Shown here piece by piece: positions 1 through 10,878 of a stretch of DNA of 64,000 nucleotides (position 1 is its first letter; each line of letters opens with the position of its first letter). The stretch comes from Pocillopora verrucosa. Its lineage: Eukaryota > Cnidaria > Anthozoa > Scleractinia > Pocilloporidae. Both the position numbers and the translations under genes were made by a program. Location of the stretch: the NCBI RefSeq assembly GCF_036669915.1, contig NC_089312.1:18644317-18708316 (forward strand). The letters run 5' to 3'. Under the pieces are notes generated by a model. That model made no database searches and had not been told where the DNA came from. It saw only the letters and a program-made list of their open reading frames with translations.

Positions 1-101
1 GAAAAAAAAACATGTTACTTTCGAGACAACGTGTAATTGTTTAAACATGTATTCGATGGACGCTACAATGTATGTTCTGGAAATACAAGAAGGAAACAAA
101 C

Positions 102-318
102 CTTCTGTATGGTAAATCCATTCTGCTCCACAGTGTGGTTATTGCACATGGCTCCTATTGCTACACTAAGGTTCACTCGGAGAGCGTATTGCACACAGAT
201 ACCAAGAAAGATCATGATGGCCACTACATATCTTTTGGGAAAACTGGATTTTTTCGTGGAATCCTTCTCGTCTACCCCCTCGACGGGATCTGGTCGAGGT
301 TCTTCGGTGTCCGCCATT
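102..318 (-). CDS. SLC17-type anion transporter, first coding exon (partial)
   Basis: This is the N-terminal exon of a solute carrier 17 (sialin / vesicular glutamate / phosphate transporter) family protein. The ATG at 318 opens an acidic cytosolic N-terminus of about 30 residues. A basic stretch (KRYVVAIM) then leads into the first membrane helix, which ends in the family hallmark YALRVNLSVAI followed by an NHT glycosylation sequon. Family members are major-facilitator proteins of 12 helices, so only the first helix is here. The reading frame continues past a good splice donor (AAG|GTTTGT, intron from 101), so I end the exon at 102 in phase 1. The remaining exons must lie left of the window. 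The open plus-strand frame over the same bases is a shadow. The SLC17 family call is fairly secure from the helix 1 signature; the substrate cannot be told from this exon. Confidence 0.75.
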
Positions 319-3300
319 ATCAATTCGCTATTTAAAGGAGATGAATACGAGTTATATTTATTAAAACCCTCTTTGCCGACAGACCGATCGACTGATACCA
401 AGCAAGTGCATAATTAGCTGGTCTGCTAACTGTAGCAGGTCAACAGACCGTCTGTTTGACCGGTTCAGTCGACTTTACCATCGTTGTAGGCCTTTTTGCA
501 CGATTTACCCTCTTTCTCACACCTCACGCACTGACCGTGACTCTACCATCTAGTCATTGGGACCTTCATTCATTGAGAAGTACTGATCCGTACCAAATTA
601 CTAGCTCTTAACTTAACCTGTAAAACAGCAATTAGATAACCTGATTGCTTTTCTTGTACTAAACCCTCCCTGATACATTCTACAAAAGGTGGGAAACTGA
701 TTTGTCAATAAAGTCATTTACAATTATTTCAGTGCCGCTACTAGGCTTCAAGGCTCCCAAACATCTCTAATATGTTTCTCTCGTTAATTAAACGTAACAA
801 AATTGTATTCACCTTTGTTAATTTTATCATTCTTACTTTTAATGTAGTTTTACCTAGTCGTATCTTTTTTCTCGTTTTAGATCAAAAGATCAAGGCACAT
901 CAAGTTTAACTTTGTTTGAACTGGTACCATGAGACCTCGACAATCAAAACGCGATGAAGACTAAGGTTTTACTAAGATAACTTTAAACCACCTAGATGGT
1001 TTTAGATACTGCTAGAGAAAGCTAATCTAAATATCTCTTAGATATGCGCTAGAATTGAACATAACTTAAAATAGAAGTTTTACATTTTCACCGCCCGTTT
1101 GAAACAAGCTAAATTATTTAACAGCCACCTAATCCTTCGTTCCTTATATCATTTCTTGTTTTCGTGGTTGCTTTAAACGTCTGATTCACGGCTAAGTTCA
1201 ACAAAATTCAATTCTTCAATCCCTTCAATAAAAATTAAGAAATCAAAAAGATATTTCTTCACAGTAGCGTTCTTTGGAGATACCCTGATTCGTAAGTAAC
1301 TATACCAGTCAAAGATCAATTATAACCAGTGGTTGTATGGTTCTGATGCTAAAGGAAGAGTTCTCAAAGGTCATACAAGCCACTGAAAAATTGAGGAAAC
1401 GTCAAGAAGAAACACTATGAAGTTTTGTCACTTTTGGCTAAGAAAGAATGAGTATAATTACCTTTGAAGATATCCCTGTGAAGCAGTTATTGTTTTATTC
1501 ACAGTAACAGGTACATCTCAGCTGCAAGACATTCGCCCTCTTCTCGGTCCAGATCTGAATTTCAAAAATTTATCACTAGACAAGTCTTCTCTCGGTATCA
1601 GGAAAATATTGAATTTTCCTTTGACGTGCGTTGAGTCCTTCGCCAGTTGGCTCTTTTCACTATTAAAAGTCTTTTAAACGGATCAAAAACTCAGGAAGAA
1701 ACCTGCTTTGAGTAAATAGCCCGCCTCTTCTCGGGTTTCCTTGTCACTATTGCCAATATTATTAATATTTCATTAAAAACACTGACGGCGTTAATGAAGC
1801 GTATCAACCGAAACGAAAGTATCCAGTAAGAAAATTTACCCACCAAAAAATTCACGTTCAGTCGAAATCGGACCGAGAAAGATTACAAATTGCAAAGAAT
1901 TAGTCCAATACTTTATTAAAGATATGTTTGAGTGGAAATTACAACTTAAACGGTGAGCAAAATGTAATTCCCCATTCCACGGTAACATAAACTCGGTTAA
2001 ATTGTAAGTCGGAATCCAGAGGGTATTAGAAATTTCGCCGGGATATTGTCGAATAAAATCTTTCAGGGTTAAAGATATTGAATATAGTCTTAGGACGATC
2101 ATCACTATGTTGAGTAAGTAGCTTGACAATAAAAGTGGCTGTTTTTCCTCTGCTATTGTTATTATGGCGAGAGAGTCTCACTGGAAATAACATGATTGCT
2201 AGTAATCAAATGCCAATTTGTATTTTAAGCACCTTGTGCTAAGAAAGCATTAACGTCCTCATAAGTTAATGTTGTCATCGAAAACTTCTTTGGTTAGGAA
2301 GTAAAATATTATTTCGAATCCGTATTGCCTAGCTAGTTATTAACTCTTGGAAGACTGAGCGTTGTCAGGGAAACGCGTCTCCAAAATAATCCTAAGACAG
2401 TACATGTCATTTCCAGTACTTTCCAATAAGCCATGTTATGATCTTAACATGCTGTTTTTAGCAATTTGGCATTTCAGTGCTGGGCAGCAAACTACCTAGG
2501 TTATCAAAATTTATCAAAGTTAACGTAGTCTTAAGAAAAGCATTTTTCAATCGAGATAATAATTAGAAGCTATTCACATGGAATGAAGAAGAACCTACCA
2601 CTCGGAACCTTTAGAGGGTAACAATTTTTCGCTTGTTGCACGAGCACGAAAGAGGTTTTCTTAATGAATCACTCTCTGAAAACGCATCCTCTTAGAGGCT
2701 GTTTTACGCGTATGAAAAAACCCATAGTAATGGGAAACCCTTGAAGGAAAAATTGATTTCAATTTGTTTCACAAGAAAATTCGGTTTTCTTAAACAACGA
2801 TTGGCGAACACATCTTTAACACAAAAGGAATGTTATCTCCTTTGAGTCAAGTCCAGTGGGAAAAACCCGCAAGGTGTATAACAGTGAAATATGCAATGCT
2901 TTTCTTTCATATTGGTTAACACTATATTCAACACTAGGATGATTCTCCTCCTGAAATCTTCCTCCCGCCGTGTAAACGGCTTTACTGAAGATCACTGACA
3001 AGAGTGTGTTTGTGCACGACTGTATGCAGTGGTGTTCCTTGGCAGAGGCGTGGCTAGACAAGCGAAGCGATTGGGTGCCGTGAACTTCTCCTTCTGAGAA
3101 TTTCTTTAAGTCAACTATTTACAAACCCTATCATTTGGGTGGAGAAAACGTGCTACTCCGCCAGAAGAATCAGCAGAGCGTAAATATTTTCCAGTAATTG
3201 ATACTCATCTATACACGGGAAACTTTCCAATGTACGAATAAGTATCAAGCACTGTAAAAGATTTTCGTGAAACATCCCCTGTTCACACACTGCTCGTGCA

Positions 3301-3613
3301 AAAAAATGTAATTTTTAGTAAAACACGGTGTGGATATCGATACGACAATCTGGCTGGTATAGGTATCCCATGGGTGTAGCACAGTTTAACCCCCACCCCA
3401 TCCATTTAAACATTTCTTGCTATGGTCTGCTTGATATATTTATTTTTAATCAGTTATGTTTTCATGAAGCCGAGTTGGAGAGATAATAATGCATGCGCAC
3501 AATTTAACATGATATCAATCTGGCTCATAACATATTTCCAATTTGATCAAGTCAATGTCGTTCTGATGATAGCAAAGGGTAAATGCACTTCAGATGAACG
3601 ATTGAAATAAATA
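319..3613. other. Intergenic, nothing recognised
   Basis: AT-rich DNA between the SLC17 first exon and the GPCR. The first few hundred bases presumably hold the SLC17 5' UTR and promoter. Open frames here (for example around 1836-2129 and 2816-3061, both minus) have no recognisable domains and unremarkable composition. I see no repeat family shared with the rest of the window. Confidence 0.5.
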
Positions 3614-4639
3614 TTACAGTTGTTCATTCACAGGATGCTGAGAACCAGTTATTTGTGTGGGGTGCGAAACCTCGTTCACTATGATAATATTATTTTCAGT
3701 GCATGGCAATAATTTCCGGTAAGCCTTTTGGAAATCGCGGTTTGATAGCCAGTAGATGAGAGGATTGATGGAACTTGACGTGAAGATCAGAAACCCGTTG
3801 AGCATGAAAACTCCACGTGGTAAATTCCCGCCTCCTGTGAACGTGTCTGCAAAATCTATGATGGAGACTGGAAACCAACACAAGCTGAATCCCAAGGTGG
3901 CGAACATCATCGTCCGGGTGGCACGAATTTCGCGCGCCTTTCTCGACTGTCGATTGGCTTGACCAGAATTGTCTTCCATTTGCGCGACTTGTCGGTTGTT
4001 TGCCCTTATCGCCATGATGCATTTCGTGTAGCTGAATCCGATAAGTCCTAGTGGAAACGCAATGAACAGAAGCTGGACGATCGTGGTGTAAATCAAGTTG
4101 ACGTTGAAGGGATATATACAGAAAGCTTTGCCTCCATTAAAAGCGTAATATCCCCAGCCCGTTAAAGGAGGAACACTTGCAATACTTGGTAAAATCCACA
4201 GAAAGGCAATCATGCAAATCACGTTTCCCTTGGTAAAGATGGCTTTGCAATCAAACGGTCGGCAAATGGCGAAGTAGCGATTTAAAGCGATCACCGACAT
4301 ATTAATTTGCGAAACAATTCCAAACGAAAACATGAAAAACCCTTGAAGATCGCATACCACTGCGCTGAACGGCCAATCCCCTGAGATAAGCACGCACAGT
4401 GTTAGTGGCATACAAACAACCGCCATTAAAATATCGCTCACCGCCAAGTTTGTAACAAACATGTTTGACACAGTTCGGAGGGCAGGGGTCCGGAGAACAG
4501 CCACACAGATCATAACGTTGCCAAAGAACGCTAATGCAATGAGAACAATGAGGGCGGTTAATTCCAGGACCTTAAGTGGGATGCTGCGTTGCGCTAAGTC
4601 TACCACTAACTGTGGATATTCGTCCAACGAGGCCACCAT
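3614..4639 (-). CDS. Class A (rhodopsin-family) GPCR, melatonin-receptor-like
   Basis: A complete intronless seven-helix receptor of 341 residues at the plasma membrane. Visible landmarks are the helix 1 GN pair (Asn41), helix 2 LAVSD (Asp69), Cys96 at the top of helix 3 paired with Cys174 in extracellular loop 2, Trp148 in helix 4, CWFP in helix 6 (254-257) and NPLIY in helix 7 (292-296). An amphipathic helix 8 follows. The usual DRY at the end of helix 3 is NRY (120-122), a substitution found in vertebrate melatonin receptors, which the overall sequence resembles; unlike those receptors it keeps the standard NPxxY. The N-terminus is short, with no signal peptide or sequon. The start at 4639 is the first ATG and leaves the expected short extracellular tail. 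Cnidarians have large intronless expansions of this receptor class, so the ligand cannot be assigned. An amine, melatonin-like compound or peptide are all possible. Confidence 0.88.
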   Translation of the reverse strand: MVASLDEYPQLVVDLAQRSIPLKVLELTALIVLIALAFFGNVMICVAVLRTPALRTVSNMFVTNLAVSDILMAVVCMPLTLCVLISGDWPFSAVVCDLQGFFMFSFGIVSQINMSVIALNRYFAICRPFDCKAIFTKGNVICMIAFLWILPSIASVPPLTGWGYYAFNGGKAFCIYPFNVNLIYTTIVQLLFIAFPLGLIGFSYTKCIMAIRANNRQVAQMEDNSGQANRQSRKAREIRATRTMMFATLGFSLCWFPVSIIDFADTFTGGGNLPRGVFMLNGFLIFTSSSINPLIYWLSNRDFQKAYRKLLPCTENNIIIVNEVSHPTQITGSQHPVNEQL

Positions 4640-4770
4640 CGTTGCAAATGCCTTTTCACTATTAGCTCTCTAACTCTAAACTGTAAACAAAAACAACATT
4701 AAGGAAATAAAAATGAAATAAGAATATAAATGTTTTTGTTCTTTCAATTAGAGAGGGACAAAAAAAAAAC

Positions 4771-4850
4771 CTCTGAGTTCCCATAAGAAACCGAACTACT
4801 CGACCCTTCAGATTCTGCGCTTTAATGCTTTACCACTGAGCTACAGAGAA
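4771..4850 (-). repeat. tRNA-derived SINE head
   Basis: Read on the minus strand, the segment has a pol III A box (TAGCTCAGTGGTA) and a degraded B box (AGTTCGGTTTC). A T-run follows. The cloverleaf cannot be closed cleanly, so this is a decayed SINE rather than a working tRNA gene. Confidence 0.55.
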
Positions 4851-5224
4851 CTATGTGGAGAGCTACACCATCACCAGGTTCACACATGACACGAGTCCTG
4901 CATACTGCCAAGATCAACGATGTCCAAACCCACGTATGAGTAAACAGAAAACGAAAAGCGGTAAATTCTGACCTCGTTAATGAAAAAAATGTACAGACAC
5001 ACACGCCAACTGAACATAGTGAAAGAAGGCCTCTGATGAAGTAACAACAGGAAAAGCACTACCCTTGCTTGTCTTGGTCTGACCTAATTAGGAATACCTC
5101 ATGAAGCTACGTTCACTTCTAATAAGAAAAGAGGCACAGGCGTTTATCTAAGATCCATTGGCCGCCTAATTGGTTGCAGCAGGCAGAATAAATATAATAA
5201 TACAACATCAAACATACTTCTAGA

Positions 5225-5560
5225 GCTTGGTCGCGTAATCGACCGAATAAGTGCGTACAACGGAGAAAGTAATTTTGAAACTAAACGAATTAGTTCGTAC
5301 AACTAACGAAGTATCGCAATTAGAGCCGATCGAAGACGTACAAACAACTAAACATGTGGCGTTTAAAACTGAGCGAGTACTAAATGTACACAGAGAGATT
5401 TCACAACATACTGAAACATCTGTACAACGAACTAAATGACATTTACTATTGACCAAGTGGGTGCGCACAACTTGTGGACTGATGTTTACATTTGAAAGGA
5501 ACTGACAGGGTGGTGTTTATAATTGATAGACAAATGAGTGCGTTATGTCCACAAATGTAT
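5225..5560. repeat. Degenerate short tandem repeat
   Basis: A loosely repeated motif built around GTACAAC and ACTAA recurs roughly every 40-55 bases. It keeps one frame open on each strand, which explains the antiparallel open frames without implying a gene. Confidence 0.35.
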
Positions 5561-7960
5561 AATTAAGAGTGAGGGCAAAAGATTTCTCTTGACGGAAAAA
5601 AAGGAAAAGATTCATATCAATCTATAAATTTAGTTTTTAAATAATCTGCGCGCCATACACATCTGCAGACTTGATTCTCTTTGAAATCCTAGGTTTCAAT
5701 TTGTTAGACCGGAAGTAAACAATGCTGCTTTTTTACATCCCATTGGTCCATTGGTACCAAGAAAAACAAACCCAGTCAGTCCGTTCCATAAGCATTTTTG
5801 ATATATTTTCAGTCGATCAGTAATATTTTTAAGATCAAGTGCTCTTTAAACTTAATTCTCCTTGAAAAGAAAACTAAAGCTGACCACAAGGAGATGCTGA
5901 TAAGAATACAGTCCTAGTTATTTGAGTAAAATATCCGAAGGAAGGTTACATGCAGACAAAATGTGCTGAATGCACCTGCCCCTGACCCTAAATCAACGGA
6001 TCTGAGAAGGAAAACTTCGAGTGATCTCGCTACTCCATGATCAAATCATAGTAAAAAGACAAACTGCCAAGCTCTTTAATGACAAATGGAAATGTCTTAT
6101 TTCAAAATATTTTGTTCCAGAAATTTTTCCATCACCAACGTCTCAATAGGACAAATAAATTTACCTACTTTTAATCAATGTTCTCATGTTTTTAAAATTT
6201 TTAATCAGTAGCACCTAGCATTGATTTGTCTATTGTAGTCTTCAAAGTGGCAATTTTCTTTTTAAATGGTATCTACTTTACTGTATGTTTTGTTTTATTG
6301 TACGTAACTTATAGATTTTGAGACACCCGCACACTCAGACCAGAAGAAAGGCGTCAAATTTTCAGTAAGAATCGGGCTACTCGTTGGGAGACGAATAGCA
6401 ACAAAAGATTATGTCTCTTTTTAAACCTATATGTATACCCAATTCAGAAAGAGTACAAAACCTTATCATTTAAGGGGATCAAAACCATACCCTAGAGGGA
6501 CACACACGCCTACAAACTCTGAATAACATTCACTCTAGCTAATGTTTTCTGATTTAAATCACTTTTAGCGCCGTTTTATTTCGGCTCCATCGAGGGAGAT
6601 GATAGGAGAGCGACAGCTGGGGTATGGTTTGGGAAATACGAGAATCAAACTAACTTACCTAAGTGATTTGGGCAAACAAGAAAAAATACACTCAGTGACA
6701 CAAAAAGAATAGTAGCAGCGACATAGAGACCAAGAAGTCCATTTTGATGACTGCTCTTCTTACGGTGTTTCTCAATTTACCGAGAGTTGCGATAAATCTT
6801 AATTTCATAACGGAAAGAAAAATATAAATTAATGTAGTCTGTCAACCATTGAGCGTGTGACAACACAGTCAATGACCAATCAGATTCCGAGAACTACACA
6901 CTGATTAGTCAAAACAGTAAACAATCTTTATCTCGATAACAGATTTTCGACGAGCAATTTCAAAAAATGACAGCTTATTTTTACAAACTTTCATTAGTTT
7001 GAATCAAAAGCTTACGGTAGCTACATTGGATTCATGCACATATTATATCTGCCAGCCCTTTCCAGATTTTGATTATCAATGATTTCTTCGTCTTTGGCCA
7101 GTTTCAATCGTGGAAAATGCACGTTTCACTTAGCCACTTGAACTTTTTCTTGTGTGTGCGGAATCGTTGCTTGAGTTTAGTTTTGGTCACTTTCCCTCAG
7201 GGGTAATTTGTGTTGCATTCATAAACTTCCCCAGATCATTTCTTCCGATCTTAATTTCAAGCGGCAAACTAACGAGCTAATGACAAATAGGATATGTGGC
7301 AAAACTGGCCTTGGAAAAAGCTGTTTCTTATGTTATGAGTTCAGCTTTTTTAAAAACAAGCTTCTCCTAGTTCCATCCTTTCCCTTTTAACGTAAAAATC
7401 TGTTGAAGTGCTGGAAAATAAAGCATCCTGATCATCGGCAAAAAATGAAAGTAATTAAATTATCACTTGTATTTATGATTTCAGATATCGAAGGGAAAGC
7501 AATAGATTGGAAATCAGCCTGCGGATTTAAAACTCAGACCGGTTATCTGTTTATTCTGAATGAAACATCCAATTAAAGAAATTTTCTTTATCTTCCATTA
7601 TTTCAGATTTCGGTTAATTTTACTGAAAATTTTAATGGCAAACCCCTTTCATTCCCATGAATTTTTCATCTAAATTATTGACAGTGACATAGTCAGCTAC
7701 ATGGAACATGATCTTCACATGTGTGAAATCCACCTTTGTCTTCATTATTATGACAATAAGTGAAACTTTTTTTTTTCATTATTATGACAATAAGTGAACC
7801 GAACTCGTGTAAGTTAAAGTCTTCGGTCAAAAGGTCATAAAATCAGACATATCGGTGCATTTAAAATTCAACATATCTACGAAATCCAAGAAAACTTCCC
7901 CCAAAAATCGTTTCTGATTCGATCATCCGTTGTTATTAATCCTAATCCATAAACTTAAAT
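5561..7960. other. Intergenic, nothing recognised
   Basis: AT-rich sequence upstream of the GPCR. No open frame has a recognisable domain, and no repeat shared with other parts of the window was seen. Confidence 0.5.
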
Positions 7961-8445
7961 TCAAATCGATCATTAAATATGGATTTGTTTGCCAAACCAA
8001 TTATTTTCGACGCATGCAAGACGAGATTCGTGAAAATAGGTTTCATTTCTACATGTTTTTCATTACTTCATTAATACCCTGATCAAATCGATCATTAAAT
8101 ATGGATTTGTTTGCCAAACCAATTATTTTCGACGCGTGCAAGATGAGATTCGTGAAAATAAGTTTCATTTTTACAAGTTTTTCATTACTACATTAATACC
8201 CTGATCAAATTGATCATTGAATATGGATTTGTTTGCCAAACCAATTATTTTCGACGCGTGCAAGATGAGATTCGTGAAAATAAGTTTCATTTTTACAAGT
8301 TTTTCATTACTACATTAATACCCTGATCAAATTGATCATTGAATATGGATTTGTTTGCCAAACCAATTATTTTCGACGCATGCAAGACGAGATTCGTGAA
8401 AATAGGTTTCATTTTTACAAGTTTTTCATTACTACATTAATACCT
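7961..8445. repeat. 122-bp tandem repeat, four copies
   Basis: Four head-to-tail units start at 7961, 8083, 8205 and 8327, with a constant period of 122 bases. Each contains TTTGTTTGCCAAACCAATT and GAGATTCGTGAAAATA. Units 2 and 3 share variants (GACGCGTGCAAGATGAG) while units 1 and 4 share others (GACGCATGCAAGACGAG), which suggests internal copying or unequal exchange. There is no coding content. Confidence 0.9.
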
Positions 8446-10523
8446 TAATTTGCACAGAAAGAGAACGAAAATACACTCAGTGGAGGAAAAAAATGCTGCA
8501 CTTAAAACTGCATCTATATTTGCTTCTGCAAATTGAACACTGGCAAAGTTGCTTGATGAAATGTTCACGAACAACTTTTAGAAAAGTCTTGAAATTTGAA
8601 TTGTTCTTCCGATCTTTCTCCTAATGAAGTGAGCGTGTACAATTTACAATTAAAACAATGACAAATTGAAGATTTTAACGGCACAATTATTCCCCCCTGA
8701 TGTTTCTGAAACTGTTCTTCATATAGGAAATTGATAAACAACATTCCAATTACCGTCAAAATTTGCGTGAAATCTATTATGAAATGTGGATATCTAACTA
8801 AAATTTCCAACAAAGGGGGTGGAAGAACTCTGGATCGCAAAACACGCAAATTTCTGAATTTGACACGAAAAACATCCTCTGAATGAGAGGAATTCTCTAT
8901 AAAACTTGTGATTTTTATCCCTGCCACTAAAAAAAATATACATAAAATTAATGGCACTGTCCACTATTGAGAATAACAAAGAGTAACTTAACCTTTCGAA
9001 AATTGTCCTCGAATAAGACTATGGACACCCCTCTGTTGAAACTTTCCTCGCATCCTGTCTGCCTATCGTCGACGTAATGGAGTCTAACCCCTCCTCAATT
9101 TCGGTCTCATGTGTTTTGGCGATAAACAGGGCAACGGCTGTCTGAGAGCCTTTGACATGTCATTCTCGCTATTGGGACTTGTGCGGCCAGGTTACTGAGT
9201 TGTTTGCCACGTAAAGGAAAGAACTATGGATCGAGAACACAATTACATCCTATAGTCACTCGAAAAAATAAATAACTTTTAAAAGCCTGACCGGGTTATT
9301 TGAACGGTGGCTATTGCTATCCACTGGATAAATCTCTACCCCGTGGATAGTACAATACATTTTTTGTGTGGCTTGATAGCGAGTTATCCGTTTGCCTCTG
9401 AATATTCCTCAGTTTAAATTGTTCAAAAAGTGATTAGATTAACGCTATTGCGCGAAAATAAAATAGCTACAGGTATATTCAATTCCTGCGAATGAGAAGC
9501 CAATACGTTGTTTCTTTATATTTCATTGCGATTTACAATCGAACGCAGAGTTTACATTTAAAATCATAAATCACAACAAGGAAGTTTAAGGTATGATATC
9601 AGTAAAACAGAACCAGTCCATCGCAGGTAGTGACTGTCAGTCGCTAACAGATACAATTGTAAGTTCCGAGCGGGGGCAGTGTGACTTGGCAGCGTTCAGA
9701 CGAAGGTAATGTTTCATTTCATATCCAAACAAATGGATCGTCCATGTGGTGGAATAAAAAAAATCATTCGCTTTGTAGATCTGTCCGTAATGATTACCTA
9801 AAACCAAACTGGATGCAAGTAATTAAACCTCTCTTCAAATTTTAGATAGAAAACATCTAGTTTTTAATCTCAGTAAGGGCTCGTTCCATAAGATTCATGT
9901 AAGAACAAGTCTTATTACAGATCGAGGTAGCGTGTCCTGTTAGGCGGCGAAACCCCATAACTATGTGTGCTCATCATAAAAGCCTTCTGGCAAATACATT
10001 AACAGACACAGCCTATTCAATAATACCCTGCAGGAAACTGAATGGTTATTTTGAAAAACAGAGGAAGGTCTCCTTCTAGAAAAGCATTAAAATTTGTGTT
10101 TGACCATCCCACCATTCACACGAAATCTACATCTTAAATAGCCTGAATGCATGTGTTCAGGCAACCAGCTGGGCTGATAAATTTCATTCTCTCTGAAATT
10201 TGTGTGTTCCAACAATTAGTGGATTAATATTTTGTACCGTTTCAGTCCTCAGTGCAGAATATAGACTGAAATTTTAAAAAAAGTTAAAAATTGGACAATA
10301 ACGTACAATGAAATTTTTTTTCCAAAATATATTTTTTCCTGACGTCGTTCCTCAGCGACTTAAAACTCTATTTCAACTTATTTACCTTGATATTAAAATG
10401 AATTTTTGCGAAAACTTTAATTTCCTTTTTCCTCAGTGAGTCATACGTTTGTGAGAACTCACTTCCACAGTCTCTGGACATCGCAAATTAAAAATGAGAA
10501 GGAAAATATAGCTGGTGAAAGAA
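8446..10523. other. Intergenic, nothing recognised
   Basis: No gene, RNA or repeat recognised. The longest open frame (8565-8957, minus) has no domain or homology that I can recognise and is probably chance. Confidence 0.45.
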
Positions 10524-10878
10524 GAGAAGTGTTGAACTTCCATATTTTTGTTTGCAAATAGTGAATAAAACTTGATGGTCTGAATTTGCGACCACTAAGT
10601 CGCTAACGCGCGACTAAAAGTTACTGCATGTGGGCGACCAGAATTTAAATTTTAATGCAACTTATTCTTCGGGTGAGCCAGCGCTCAAGGAACGAAAGGA
10701 GAGAAGTGTTGAAATTCAATGTCTGCGTTTGCAAATAGTGAATGAAACTTGTTGGTCTGAATTTGCGACCACTAAGTCGCTAATGCGCGAATAAAAATTA
10801 CTGGATGTGGGCGACCAGAATTTAAATTTTTAACGCAGCTTATTCTTCATGTGAACCAGCGCTCAAGGAACGGAAGGC
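10524..10878. repeat. Direct tandem duplication of about 177 bp
   Basis: Two adjacent copies start at 10524 and 10701, each beginning GAGAAGTGTTGAA and ending CAAGGAACG-AAGG. They share GAATTTGCGACCACTAAGTC and GGGCGACCAGAATTTAAA, with scattered substitutions. Each half also holds complementary GGTCGCA/TGCGACC-like words. Confidence 0.85.

Noticed and set aside
37-417. Plus-strand open frame of 126 codons at the left end
   Set aside because: It is antisense to the SLC17 exon, which has a recognisable helix 1 signature and splice donor; the plus frame has no such features.
7961-8445. CRISPR array
   Set aside because: Units are uniform 122-base tandem copies without distinct spacers, in a eukaryotic context.
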